From positions 372,001 to 436,000 of the forward strand of contig NZ_FMVW01000001.1 of the NCBI RefSeq assembly GCF_900102695.1: 64,000 bases of DNA, read 5' to 3'. A program made the translations under genes and the position numbers. The notes under the pieces are model-generated. The model did no database searches and was not told where the DNA came from. It worked only from the letters and a program-made list of their open reading frames with translations. Positions 17,403 to 26,380 of this stretch are shown one piece after another; the first letter of the stretch is position 1; each line of letters starts with the position of its first letter. The DNA is from Afifella marina DSM 2698. GTDB lineage: Bacteria > Pseudomonadota > Alphaproteobacteria > Rhizobiales > Afifellaceae.

Positions 17403-18728
17403 ATGGCTCAGAACTTCGATCTTCTCGTTCGTGGCGCGATCCTCATCAACCACGACGGCATCGGCCCACGCGACATCGGCGTGAAGGGCGGTCGCATCGC
17501 CGCTCTCGGTGACCTTTCCGGCGCCGACGCCGGCGAAGTCATCGACGCAACGGGTCTGCACATTCTGCCGGGCGTCATCGATACGCAGGTGCATTTCCGC
17601 GAACCGGGCGCCGAACACAAGGAGGATCTGGAAACGGGTTCCCGTGCGGCGGTGCTCGGCGGCGTCACCGCCGTCTTCGAAATGCCCAACACCAAGCCTT
17701 TGACGACCTCGGCGGAGATGCTGGCCGACAAGCTTGCCCGGGCGCACGGGCGCATGCATTGCGACCACGCCTTCTGGGTCGGCGGCACCCACGCCAATGC
17801 CAGGGACGTGGCCGAGCTGGAGCGTCTGCCGGGCGCTGCCGGCATCAAGGTCTTCATGGGCTCCTCGACCGGCGATCTCCTCGTGGCCGACGACGAGGGC
17901 GTCGAAGCGATCTTGAGGAACACCCGCCGCCGTGCCGCCTTCCACAGCGAAGACGAGATGCGGCTGAAGGCGCGGCTCGACGAGCGGCGCGAGAACGACC
18001 CGTCGAGCCATCCCGTCTGGCGTGATGTCGAGGCGGCGCTTTCGTCCACCCGCAGGCTCGTTGCGATCGCCAGGCGCACCGGCGCGGCGATCCATATCCT
18101 GCATGTCTCCACGGCCGAGGAGATGACCTTTCTCGCCGCGCATAAGGATGTCGCCTCGATCGAGGTGACGCCGCACCATCTGACGCTTTCGGTGGAGGAA
18201 TATAGCCGTCTCGGCACGCTCTTGCAGATGAACCCGCCGGTGCGCGGGGCGGAGCATCGCACGGCGCTGTGGACTGGTGTGGAAAACGGCACCGCCGATA
18301 TTCTGGGCTCCGACCACGCCCCGCACACCTTGGAGGAAAAGGCCGCCGTCTATCCGGCCTCGCCCTCGGGCATGCCGGGCGTGCAGACGCTTCTGCCGGT
18401 TATGCTCGACCATGCGGCGAAGGGGCGGCTTTCGCTTCTGCGCCTGATGGACATGACGAGTGCCGGTCCGGCGCGGCTTTTCGGCATTCGCGGCAAGGGC
18501 CGCGTCGCCGTGGGCTACGACGCAGATCTGACGCTCGTCGATCTGAAGCGGGAGACGACGATCACCAACGCCTCGATGGGCTCGCGGTCGAAATGGACGC
18601 CCTATGACGGCAAGCCGATCACCGGCGCCGCGATCGGGACGATCATCCGCGGCAGGCGGGTGATGTGGGAGGGCGAGATCACCACGGCCTCGATTGGCGA
18701 GCCGGTGCGGTTCTGGGCTTCGGCTTGA
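17403..18728 (+). CDS. pyrC: Dihydroorotase (class I type), first HxH histidine is Gln
   Basis: It converts N-carbamoyl-aspartate to dihydroorotate in pyrimidine synthesis. The 441-aa amidohydrolase has VIDTQVHFREPG at 58-69, where the usual HVH metal pair reads QVH (Gln62, His64). The remaining sites are present: GIKVFMG with the candidate carboxylated Lys, FHSEDE, HILHVST, and SDHAPHTLEEK with the catalytic Asp. I recall the Gln variant as common in alphaproteobacterial homologs. A non-catalytic pseudo-dihydroorotase (PyrX-like) role is the alternative, but the other metal ligands and catalytic Asp argue for activity. Confidence 0.88.
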   Translation: MAQNFDLLVRGAILINHDGIGPRDIGVKGGRIAALGDLSGADAGEVIDATGLHILPGVIDTQVHFREPGAEHKEDLETGSRAAVLGGVTAVFEMPNTKPLTTSAEMLADKLARAHGRMHCDHAFWVGGTHANARDVAELERLPGAAGIKVFMGSSTGDLLVADDEGVEAILRNTRRRAAFHSEDEMRLKARLDERRENDPSSHPVWRDVEAALSSTRRLVAIARRTGAAIHILHVSTAEEMTFLAAHKDVASIEVTPHHLTLSVEEYSRLGTLLQMNPPVRGAEHRTALWTGVENGTADILGSDHAPHTLEEKAAVYPASPSGMPGVQTLLPVMLDHAAKGRLSLLRLMDMTSAGPARLFGIRGKGRVAVGYDADLTLVDLKRETTITNASMGSRSKWTPYDGKPITGAAIGTIIRGRRVMWEGEITTASIGEPVRFWASA

Positions 18729-18843
18729 GGCGTCACACGAACCCAGATTGTTTCAAGGCGTTCTTAACTCCGTTCCATGAGCTTTCTCTGCAAATGCAAC
18801 GGATCTGCTAAGGAGTGGATAACCACCAGCGGGAGCTCTCGCA

Positions 18844-20268
18844 TTGATTCCTGATCAGGAGATGCCGGCGGGCCGTGTGCGCGGCTTCCTGGCGCTTGCC
18901 CGCAATGTCCTCGCCAACAGCGATGAACGGGCTCGCGCGCGCCGCGCCTCCCTGATCGCCCTCACCCTGCGCGTTGGCAACGCCGTTCTCGCTTATGGGA
19001 CGCAGGTCGTTCTGGCGCGCCTGATGGGGCAGTTCGAATACGGTATCTTCGCCTTCACCTGGGTCTGGCTTCTCGTCTTCGGCGCGATCAGCACATTGGG
19101 CTTCGGCGATTCGCCGGTGCGCTATGTGGCGGCTTTGCGCGAAACCGGCGAAGAGGATCAACTCCGCGGTTTTCTGCGTTTTGCGGGGATCGTCTCCTTT
19201 GCGGCGCCCGTCGTCTTCGCGGTGCTCTTCGCCCTCGGCGTCTATTTCGCCGGATCGTGGATCGAGAATGCCTACGTCTACCCGCTTTTATTGATGGCGG
19301 TGGCGATGCCCTTCGGCTGCTTCCAGGCCTATCTGGAAGATGTCGGGCGGGCTTATTTCTGGACGATACCGGCTTTGTTTCCGGTCTATATTCTGCGCCA
19401 CGCGCTCATTCTCGTTTACATGGTCGCGGCCGTGGCGCTCGGTTTCGAAGCGAGCGCCGTCACGGCCTTCGCCTGCACCATTCTGGCCATGGCGACGGCG
19501 ACGGTCTGGCAATCCTATCAGATCCTCGGCCGTCTCAGGAAAACCGTGCCAGCCGGCCCGCGCGCCTATCGGCCGAAGGAATGGTTCATCGGCTCCGCGC
19601 CGTTCGCCGTCTTGCAGGGGATGTTCCACCTCTTCGCCTATATGGCGGTGATCGTGCTCTCCTTCTTCGTGAGCCCGGCGCAGATCGGCATCTATTTTGC
19701 CGCAACGCGCATCGTGCAGGTGGTGGCCTTCATCCCCTACGCCGCCTCCGTCGGCTCGGCGCATCTCTTCTCCGCGAGCCATGCGGCGGGCGACCAGGCG
19801 CGGCTGACGACGCTGACGCGCGAAGTGAGCCTCGTGACTTTCGTAGCCTCCACGGGTGTCACGATCCTCGTCGTCACCACGGGTATGTGGCTCCTGCAGC
19901 TCTTCGGTGACGGCTTCGAGACAGGCTACAACGTCCTCCTCATCCTCTCCGTCGGCATGGTGGCGCGGGCGATCTTCGGGCCGGCCGAGGACATTCTCAA
20001 CATGACCGGCTTCAGCCACCTTTCGGCCACGACCTATGTGGTGATGGTGGTCATCAACGGCGTGCTCAACGTCGCCTTGATCATTCCTTTCGGGATCACC
20101 GGTGCCGCGATCGCGACGACGCTTGCCCTCACCATCCGCTCCGTCTGGCTCGCATGGGCCGTGCGGCAGAGGCTCGGCCTCGATACGAGCATCGTCGGCG
20201 CCTGGGCGCTCCTTGCCGAGACGGTGGGGCGTTGGCGCAAAGGCAAGGCGGCGAAGCCCGCACAATAG
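18844..20268 (+). CDS. Polysaccharide flippase (MATE/Wzx superfamily)
   Basis: A 474-aa integral membrane protein with about 12-14 hydrophobic helices from residue 40 on, resembling lipopolysaccharide/oligosaccharide flippases that move lipid-linked glycans across the inner membrane. The first ~35 residues are charged and cytoplasmic. The start is a TTG with GGGAG about 9 nt upstream; an ATG seven codons in is possible. No polymerase or glycosyltransferase lies next to it, so its glycan is unknown; the nearest glycosyltransferase is at 27.5 kb. Confidence 0.85.
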   Translation: MIPDQEMPAGRVRGFLALARNVLANSDERARARRASLIALTLRVGNAVLAYGTQVVLARLMGQFEYGIFAFTWVWLLVFGAISTLGFGDSPVRYVAALRETGEEDQLRGFLRFAGIVSFAAPVVFAVLFALGVYFAGSWIENAYVYPLLLMAVAMPFGCFQAYLEDVGRAYFWTIPALFPVYILRHALILVYMVAAVALGFEASAVTAFACTILAMATATVWQSYQILGRLRKTVPAGPRAYRPKEWFIGSAPFAVLQGMFHLFAYMAVIVLSFFVSPAQIGIYFAATRIVQVVAFIPYAASVGSAHLFSASHAAGDQARLTTLTREVSLVTFVASTGVTILVVTTGMWLLQLFGDGFETGYNVLLILSVGMVARAIFGPAEDILNMTGFSHLSATTYVVMVVINGVLNVALIIPFGITGAAIATTLALTIRSVWLAWAVRQRLGLDTSIVGAWALLAETVGRWRKGKAAKPAQ

Positions 20269-20302
20269 GCCCGGCGGGGCGCGGTCAGTCTCTCGCGAGG
20301 GC

Positions 20303-21130
20303 TCAGTCGCCCGCCAGGAAGAAATGCCAGCGCCCGTCCGGGCTGATGCCAAGACGGAAGAAGATGTAGGCGCCGTAGGACTGGATATCCTGCCAGTCGC
20401 CGGCCGTAATCAGCGTGAAAAGCTGCACCATCTGTTGTGGCGAGAGCCGGTCGAGCGGGTAGCGCGCGAAATACGGCCAGAGATACATCGCATTCGGGCT
20501 GTCGCGATCGACATAAAGGAAATCGCTCTCCAGGATTTCCAGCATGATGGCGAGCATCTCCCGCCCTTCCGGATCGCCGGAGAGAGATTTCAGATATTCG
20601 ATTGGGTCGCCGACATTGTCGAAGCCGAAGGCCGGAGCCGGATCCTGTGCCTCGATCAAGGGCCTCAGCCGCTCGATATCGCCGGAGAGCGCCGCCTCGT
20701 GCAGCGCTTCCCAGGTCTTGCGCACGGGCTCTGGCATCGCCTGCTCGCCCTTCAAGACATCGAGATATTCCGGCACGGCCTTGCCGGGCTCGGCCGCCGC
20801 TTGCGGATCTTGAGGTGCGGCCTCTTTCGGCGCTTCGCTCGCCTGGCCGGCTTTCTGGGCCGGCTCCCCGTCCTTCTCCGATCGCGCCTCGGCCGGTGCG
20901 GCAGGTTCCGGTGTGGCCTGATCGTCAGACGCCCCCGGCGGAGCATTCTCCGGGCCGGGCGCATCCTGCGCGACGGCGACCGCCCCGAGCCCAAGCCAGA
21001 ATGCCGTCGCAGCCGCTGCAACGGCCCCAAACTTTCGAGTTTTCCAGGCTACGGACGGCTCCGATCGATGGTTTCTCTGCGTCGATGCGGCCAAGGCTGC
21101 GACGGCGCCCGCTCCGGCTGTGTCGGTCAT
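20303..21130 (-). CDS. Membrane-anchored or exported protein, unknown function
   Basis: I do not recognise this 275-aa protein. Residues 34-55 form one hydrophobic segment (FGAVAAAATAFWLGLGAV) ending at AVAQD, so a late signal peptide or signal anchor is likely. Residues 58-115 are a Pro/Ala/Glu-rich linker. The C-terminal ~150 residues are conserved-looking and globular, with repeated aromatic residues (YLWPYFARYPLDRLSPQQM, GAYIFFRLGISPDGRWHFF). I chose the ATG at 21130 because AGGGGG lies at workable spacing; a TTG at 21139 is too close to it. Confidence 0.7.
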   Translation of the reverse strand: MTDTAGAGAVAALAASTQRNHRSEPSVAWKTRKFGAVAAAATAFWLGLGAVAVAQDAPGPENAPPGASDDQATPEPAAPAEARSEKDGEPAQKAGQASEAPKEAAPQDPQAAAEPGKAVPEYLDVLKGEQAMPEPVRKTWEALHEAALSGDIERLRPLIEAQDPAPAFGFDNVGDPIEYLKSLSGDPEGREMLAIMLEILESDFLYVDRDSPNAMYLWPYFARYPLDRLSPQQMVQLFTLITAGDWQDIQSYGAYIFFRLGISPDGRWHFFLAGD

Positions 21131-21248
21131 CGCGACCAATCCCCCTTTTTACCCGTTACGAGTATCTGCCGGATTCGATGGCGAGAGCGAGGCAGATTGC
21201 AAATTCCTGCATGGCGCCCAGCGGGTTTTCGGTCTCCCGGCTGCCCCT

Positions 21249-21704
21249 TTACTGCCCGTAACGGGTGCGGATGTCGGAGGCGATTTCCGCGCTTTCCTTC
21301 AGATAGCGGGCGATGCTCGCCTCGGCGGCCGGCGTGCATTTTTCATAGACGGCGTTGTAGGTTTCAAAGCCGTGGTTGAAACGCCCGATGAGACGCGCCT
21401 TGCGTTCCGGGCCTGGCGCCTCGGCGGCGAGCATCGCCTCCATATCTTCCTTCCAGGCCGGTCCGTCTTCCGCCCCGCAGAGATTGCGCAGGAAATAGAG
21501 GGCACCGAGAAGCTCCGACAGGCGCAGAAGCTTCGGTTCGTAGATCGGGGGCGGGGGCTCGGAGGATTGCTGCGAAGCCGCGGCGTCGCCACCTTCCTGC
21601 GCAACGGCTTCCCCGACGAAGCCGATGCAAGGCAGGCGGGCCCCAAGAGAGGTCAAAACCAGGAGGACCAGAAGAAAAGAAGGACGCCGCATCCTTGCGA
21701 TCAT
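21249..21704 (-). CDS. TIGR02301-type exported protein
   Basis: A 151-aa protein with an N-terminal signal peptide (MIARMRRPSFLLVLLVLTSL) and a mature part matching, from memory, the alphaproteobacterial TIGR02301 family. Matching features are PPPPIYEPKLLRLSELLGAL, YFLRNLCG, RKARLIGRFNHGFETY and KCTPAAEASIARYLKE, with two conserved Cys. Its function is unknown; it should be periplasmic. The upstream Nudix gene ends at 21725, so the longer in-frame ATG at 21746 would overlap it; I prefer 21704. Confidence 0.8.
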   Translation of the reverse strand: MIARMRRPSFLLVLLVLTSLGARLPCIGFVGEAVAQEGGDAAASQQSSEPPPPIYEPKLLRLSELLGALYFLRNLCGAEDGPAWKEDMEAMLAAEAPGPERKARLIGRFNHGFETYNAVYEKCTPAAEASIARYLKESAEIASDIRTRYGQ

Positions 21705-21724
21705 GCGCCGGGGTCTTTCTCGCT

Positions 21725-22189
21725 TCAAGACGATGCCAGGGCACATGCCCCGTCCTCCTTATGTGCAGCGCCCGCAGCGATCGCTTTTGCGATGAATGCG
21801 ATCGCGCCCGGCGTGAGCGGCAGTCCGCCGACCTCCTCGAACGGTACGAAGAGCGCGCGGTCGACGTCGTCGCCGGCCACAGGTTCGCCACTCGCATAAT
21901 GACAGGTGAAGACTTCGAGATGTTTCGATGGCGTGCCGCCTGTCTCATGGCGTCCGAGTGAGACGAGGGGGCCGGCCGAAAGCCCCGTCTCTTCCATCAG
22001 CTCGCGTCGCGCCGCTGCCTCCGGTGTCTCGCCGGGCTCCACATGGCCGCCGGGGAAGCTCCAGATGGCGCTGAAGGGCGGCTTGTTGCGGCGGACCAGG
22101 AGAACGGCCGTGCGTTTGAGAAGCACGACACTTGCACCATCGACGGGATCGGTGGCCGGTCGTTCTGAACTCGTGCCCGGCTTTGTCAT
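21725..22189 (-). CDS. Nudix hydrolase
   Basis: A 154-aa pyrophosphohydrolase with a perfect Nudix box [19 protein letters not shown] followed by EETG, so it should be catalytically active, unlike the Nudix-like NAD regulator at 14.3 kb. The short length suggests an MutT-like or ADP-ribose/nucleotide-clearing enzyme, with the substrate undetermined. GGGAG sits 6 nt before the ATG at 22189, which decides against the longer frame to 22210. It is divergent from the SRAP gene. Confidence 0.92.
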   Translation of the reverse strand: MTKPGTSSERPATDPVDGASVVLLKRTAVLLVRRNKPPFSAIWSFPGGHVEPGETPEAAARRELMEETGLSAGPLVSLGRHETGGTPSKHLEVFTCHYASGEPVAGDDVDRALFVPFEEVGGLPLTPGAIAFIAKAIAAGAAHKEDGACALASS

Positions 22190-22230
22190 CCGCTCTCCCT
22201 TTTGCCGCATGGCGCTGATACACAGAGCCT

Positions 22231-22950
22231 ATGTGCGGACGCTTCGTTCTGGCCATGCCGGCCGACGCCATCAAGGAGCTTTTCAACCTCGCCGTTTTCG
22301 ACGAGCGTCTCCTGCCGCCCCGCTACAACATCGCCCCGACGCAGCCGATCGTCGTCATCCGCCAAGGCTTCGACGGCGTCGAGGCCGTCCCCGTGCGGTG
22401 GGGCTTTCTGCCGTCCTGGGTCAAGGACACGACGCGCTTTCCGCTCCTCATCAATGCGCGGGCGGAGGATATCCGCGAAAAGCCGGCGTTCCGCAACGCC
22501 ATTCGCAGGCGGCGCTGCCTCGTCCCCGCCTCAGGCTTCTATGAATGGCAGGCGCGCGGCAAAGGCCCCAAACAACCCTATTGGATCGCGCCCAAGGCGG
22601 GCGGGCCGGTGGCCTTCGCCGGCATCTGGGAAACCTGGATCGGTGCCGACGGAAGCGAGATCGACACCGCCGCCATCATCACCGTCGCGGCCGAGGCGCC
22701 GCTCGACGAGGTGCATCACAGGCGCCCGGCGATGATCGCGCCGGAGAATTTCGCGCTCTGGATCAGCGGCGAAGACATGACCGATGCGGCCTTGTCGATC
22801 CTCACCGATCTCGGGGCGGAGACCTTGCAGGCGACGCCTGTCTCACGGCGCGTCAACCGCGTCGCCGACGACGATGCGGGTCTGATCGAGCCGGTTTCGG
22901 AGGAAGAGGAGATGCCCCCGGCCAAACCGGTGCAGCAGCGGCTTCTTTAG
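22231..22950 (+). CDS. SOS response-associated peptidase (SRAP/YedK, HMCES-like)
   Basis: SRAP proteins crosslink covalently to abasic sites in single-stranded DNA through an N-terminal cysteine after Met removal, shielding the lesion. The 239-aa protein starts MCGRFVL with Cys2 as nucleophile, and contains RYNIAPTQ, NARAEDIREKPAF, SGFYEWQ (active-site Glu region) and EVHHRRPAMI (active-site His). The length is typical. It ends 4 bp into a convergent GNAT gene. No GTTC-N7-GTTC box is obvious directly upstream. Confidence 0.95.
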   Translation: MCGRFVLAMPADAIKELFNLAVFDERLLPPRYNIAPTQPIVVIRQGFDGVEAVPVRWGFLPSWVKDTTRFPLLINARAEDIREKPAFRNAIRRRRCLVPASGFYEWQARGKGPKQPYWIAPKAGGPVAFAGIWETWIGADGSEIDTAAIITVAAEAPLDEVHHRRPAMIAPENFALWISGEDMTDAALSILTDLGAETLQATPVSRRVNRVADDDAGLIEPVSEEEEMPPAKPVQQRLL

Positions 22951-23411
22951 CCGGCTTTCGGCGTCGCCGCCGCCTTGATCTCTTTTTGCATGCAGATGCG
23001 CTCCTGCGCGTGGAAGCCGAGCGCTTCGTAGAAACCTTTCGCGGTCGCGTTGTCGCCGCGAATGAGAAGGTTGAGCTTCCAGATGCCTTTTGCGGCCAGC
23101 CAGTCCTCCGCCGCCGCCATCATCTCCCGGCCGAAACCATGACCGCGCCAGTCCGGGTCGGTCGCCACGTAATAGACCGTGCCGCGGTGCCCGTCATGGC
23201 CGACCATCACGCAGGCGGCGATCGTATCTTCTTCCGCCAGTCGACCGACGAGAATCGTGCTTGCAGGCGCGGCGCACGCAAAGCGGATATCCAGGCGCGG
23301 ATCGTTCCATGGGCGGGTGAGGCCGGCACGGTCCCAGAGCGCGACGAGCGCGTCTTCGTCTTTGCCGCCGAAATCGGCGCGGTCGAATTCAGTGATTGCG
23401 AGCTCAGTCAT
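22947..23411 (-). CDS. GNAT acetyltransferase (YpeA-like)
   Basis: A 154-aa Gcn5-related N-acetyltransferase. The acetyl-CoA pyrophosphate loop is DPDWRGHGFGREMM, and the C-terminal beta-strand/helix NATAKGFYEALGF is typical of the fold. The substrate is unknown. Its stop overlaps the convergent SRAP gene by 4 bp, and its start overlaps the stop of the upstream FAD oxidase by 4 bp, so it is translationally coupled to that gene. Confidence 0.9.
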   Translation of the reverse strand: MTELAITEFDRADFGGKDEDALVALWDRAGLTRPWNDPRLDIRFACAAPASTILVGRLAEEDTIAACVMVGHDGHRGTVYYVATDPDWRGHGFGREMMAAAEDWLAAKGIWKLNLLIRGDNATAKGFYEALGFHAQERICMQKEIKAAATPKAG

Positions 23412-24832
23412 AGCATGCGTCCCGGGTTTAAGATGGCGTTCGGATCGAAGGCCGCCTTGATCCTTCGCATGAGATCGATCTCGATCTCGCTTTTGACTTC
23501 GACGAGGAGTTTGCGTTTCAGACGTCCGATACCATGCTCGGCGGAAATCGAGCCGGACAGCTCCCCGACGATGCCGTGTACGATCTTATTCACCTCGTCC
23601 CAGCGGGCGAGGAATTCGTCACGATCGGCGCCGACGGGCTGGCTCACATTGTAATGGATATTGCCGTCGCCGAGATGGCCGAAGGGCAGGGGTCTGGCGC
23701 CGGGTACGGCCTCCGTGACGGCCGCCGATGCGCGTTTCAGAAATTCGGGGATCTTGGCGATCGGCACGGAGACGTCATGCTTGATGGAGCCGCCTTCCTT
23801 CTTCTGCACTTCGCTCATCGTGTGGCGGATGTGCCAGAACTCGGCCGCCTGAGCGAGGGACGCGGCGGGGGCGCCATCGAGCACTTCTTCCGCCTCGAAC
23901 GCGGCTTCGAGCGTCGTCTCCATCAGTTCGCTCGCCTCCGCCTCGCTGCGACCGGAGGAAATCTCGACGAGGCAGTACCACGGATAGGGGGCCTCGAGCG
24001 GATCGCGCGTGCCTTCCTGGTGCCTGAGCACAAAATCGATCCCGAGGCGTGGCATCAGCTCAAAGCCGGTCAGAGCCGAGCCTGCGGTCTGCGAAAACCG
24101 GCGAAAGAGTGTGAGGGCCGTCTGCGGGTCTTCGACCGCCAGAAAAGCGACGGCGCGACCCTTGGGGGCCGGAAAGAGCCTCAAAGACGCTGCCGTGATG
24201 ACGCCGAGTGTGCCTTCTGAGCCGATGAAAAGCTGTTTCAGGTCGTAGCCGGTGTTGTCCTTTCGGAGGCGGCGCAGCCCGTTCCAGATGGTGCCGTCGG
24301 CCATGACCACTTCGAGGCCGAGCACGAGATCGCGGGTGTTGCCGTAGGCGAGCACACCGGTGCCGCCGGCATTGGTGGCGATGTTGCCGCCGATGCGGCA
24401 AGAACCCTGCGCGCCGAGCGACAGGGGGAAAAACAGGCCTGCTTCACTCGCGGCCTTCTGGATTTCTTCCAGAACGACGCCGGCTTCCGCGACGAGGGTT
24501 GCACCCTCGCGGTCGACATCGCGAATCGCTTTCAGCCTTTCCAGCGTCAGAACGACTTCGCGACCGCTTTCGTCCGGCACCTGGGCGCCCACGAGCCCGG
24601 TATTGCCCCCTTGCGGCACGATCGGCACGCCGTTCTCGTTGGCAAAGCGCAGGATGGCGGCGACCTCGTCTGGTGAGGCGGGGCGCACGACGGCCGCCGG
24701 CACGCCGAAATAGAGATCGCGCCATTCCACGCAATAAGGCCGTGTTTCTTCAGTCCTGGTGAGGACATGCGTCTCGCCGACGATGGCGGAAAGGGCCGAG
24801 ACGATGGCCTGTTGGGTCGGGGTGTCGTTCAT
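23408..24832 (-). CDS. FAD-binding 2-hydroxyacid oxidase/dehydrogenase (GlcD/D2HGDH-like)
   Basis: A 474-aa flavoprotein that probably oxidises a D-2-hydroxyacid (lactate, glycolate or 2-hydroxyglutarate class). The PCMH-type FAD domain is clear: VPIVPQGGNTGLVG, GSCRIGGNIATNAGG, and GSEGTLGVIT. The C-terminal domain has the metal/substrate motif PFGHLGDGNIHYN and the terminal SISAEHGIGRLKR. The chosen ATG at 24832 gives a family-like N-terminus; a longer frame to 24883 lacks support. It is divergent from fabI. Confidence 0.93.
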   Translation of the reverse strand: MNDTPTQQAIVSALSAIVGETHVLTRTEETRPYCVEWRDLYFGVPAAVVRPASPDEVAAILRFANENGVPIVPQGGNTGLVGAQVPDESGREVVLTLERLKAIRDVDREGATLVAEAGVVLEEIQKAASEAGLFFPLSLGAQGSCRIGGNIATNAGGTGVLAYGNTRDLVLGLEVVMADGTIWNGLRRLRKDNTGYDLKQLFIGSEGTLGVITAASLRLFPAPKGRAVAFLAVEDPQTALTLFRRFSQTAGSALTGFELMPRLGIDFVLRHQEGTRDPLEAPYPWYCLVEISSGRSEAEASELMETTLEAAFEAEEVLDGAPAASLAQAAEFWHIRHTMSEVQKKEGGSIKHDVSVPIAKIPEFLKRASAAVTEAVPGARPLPFGHLGDGNIHYNVSQPVGADRDEFLARWDEVNKIVHGIVGELSGSISAEHGIGRLKRKLLVEVKSEIEIDLMRRIKAAFDPNAILNPGRML

Positions 24833-24957
24833 CGCAGCGACATTAGCAGCTGGCGCCAGGAGGAGAAGCCCTGCTTGCGGCACTCAGAATCCCGTGCCAT
24901 TACGGCACCGTTCATGGGACGCCGGGCGTCGCGAAGGGCAAAGCAAACGGAAGAAAT

Positions 24958-25779
24958 ATGACCGCAGCAAACGGCATCATGGCGGGAAAACGCGGACTGA
25001 TCCTCGGAATCGCCAACAATCGATCCATTGCATGGGGCATCGCCAAGGCGGCGCGCGACGCCGGGGCGCAGCTTGCGCTCACCTATCAGGGCGACGCTCT
25101 GAAGAAGCGTGTGGAACCGCTTGCCAAAGAGCTCGACGCGCTGGTGGTCGGCCATTGCGACGTGACGGACGGTGCGACGATGGACGCCGTCTTCGAGACG
25201 ATCCGCGAAGAATGGGGCGGCCTCGACTTCATGGTCCATGCGGTTGCTTATTCCGACAAGGATGAACTCGACGGGCGCTACATCGATACGACCGAAGCGA
25301 ACTTCAACAAGTCGCTCTACGTCTCATGCTATTCGCTGACGGCGCTCGCGCAGCGCGCCGAAAAGCTGATGCCGAATGGCGGCTCGATCCTGACGCTGAC
25401 CTATTACGGCGCCGAAAAGGTGATGCCGCACTACAACGTCATGGGCGTGGCCAAGGCGGCGCTCGAGGCGAGCGTGCGCTATCTCGCCGTTGATCTTGGG
25501 CCTTCCGGCATCCGCGTCAACGCGATCTCCGCCGGCCCGATCAAGACGCTGGCCGCCTCCGCCATCGGCGATTTCCGCTACATCTTGAAGTGGAACGAGT
25601 ACAACGCCCCGCTCCGCCGCACGGTCACACCGGATGATGTCGGCCAGTCGGCGCTTTATCTCCTCTCCGATATGGGACGCGCGGTCACCGGCGAAGTGCA
25701 TCACGTCGATGCCGGCTATCACGTGGTCGGCATGAAGGCGGTCGACGCGCCGGACATCACCACGGTCCTGAAGGAATAG
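24958..25779 (+). CDS. fabI: Enoyl-[acyl-carrier-protein] reductase
   Basis: It reduces enoyl-ACP with NAD(P)H in the last step of each type II fatty acid synthesis cycle. The 273-aa short-chain-dehydrogenase-like protein has the FabI-specific cofactor motif GIANNRSIAWGIA at 17-29 and the FabI active site: Tyr149, Tyr159 and Lys166 in TLTYYGAEK and HYNVMGVAK. The length is normal. It stands alone between the divergent FAD-oxidase gene and a convergent methyltransferase gene. Confidence 0.97.
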   Translation: MTAANGIMAGKRGLILGIANNRSIAWGIAKAARDAGAQLALTYQGDALKKRVEPLAKELDALVVGHCDVTDGATMDAVFETIREEWGGLDFMVHAVAYSDKDELDGRYIDTTEANFNKSLYVSCYSLTALAQRAEKLMPNGGSILTLTYYGAEKVMPHYNVMGVAKAALEASVRYLAVDLGPSGIRVNAISAGPIKTLAASAIGDFRYILKWNEYNAPLRRTVTPDDVGQSALYLLSDMGRAVTGEVHHVDAGYHVVGMKAVDAPDITTVLKE

Positions 25780-25788
25780 CGGGCAACG

Positions 25789-26373
25789 TCACGGGCGGAT
25801 CAGCGCATCCACCCGGTAATGCGCACGGGCCTTGTGCCAGACAGGCATAAGGCGGCGCTCAAGACTTTGCCGCAAGAATCCGTGCGCGAGCGCCGGATGC
25901 ACGGCCGCGTCTGAAAAAGGGCGCACATGGTGCACGAGCACGATGCGCCCACCGCGGGCAAGCCGGCTCGGAAGCTCCGCAGCCAGGCGGCGAAGCGCTG
26001 CTTCTTTAAGATAATAGGCGATCTCCGAGGCGACGATGAGGTCGAATTCTCCCCGTGGCAGATCACGGGGCAGAACCGCCTCGCGGAAGCTGACGGAGGC
26101 GAGGTCGGCACATTCTCGTCTCGCTTCAGCGAGTGCCGTCGGTGAGGCGTCGAGAGCGAGGAGCTTGAGCGTGAGTGGGGCGAGCGCCCGGCTCGTCACG
26201 CCGATCGCACAGCCGAGCTCCAGCCCTCGGGCATAGGGCCCGCTGCCGGCCGCGGCGATGAGATCACGCCGCTTCGTTTCTTCGAAAGATGAACTTCGAT
26301 ACCGCCAGGGGTCGATGTCGTGGCGGAATTTCTCTTCGAACCCCTCCGGGTTGATCGCGGCGCGCGGTGTCAT
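25789..26373 (-). CDS. NodS-like SAM-dependent methyltransferase
   Basis: A 194-aa methyltransferase resembling NodS, the N-methyltransferase of Nod-factor synthesis, but here with no nod genes. Visible motifs are EEKFRHDIDPWRYRSSSFE (NodS-type N-terminus), LELGCAIGVTSRALAP (SAM motif I), LLALDASPTALAEAR, and the DLIVASEIAYYL and GGRIVLVHHV segments. It follows the acyl-CoA-dehydrogenase-like gene by 7 nt, which itself overlaps the glycosyltransferase gene, so the three probably form one transcript for modifying a glycan or glycolipid. A longer frame upstream is a shadow. Confidence 0.85.
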   Translation of the reverse strand: MTPRAAINPEGFEEKFRHDIDPWRYRSSSFEETKRRDLIAAAGSGPYARGLELGCAIGVTSRALAPLTLKLLALDASPTALAEARRECADLASVSFREAVLPRDLPRGEFDLIVASEIAYYLKEAALRRLAAELPSRLARGGRIVLVHHVRPFSDAAVHPALAHGFLRQSLERRLMPVWHKARAHYRVDALIRP

Positions 26374-26380
26374 CGGGGCC

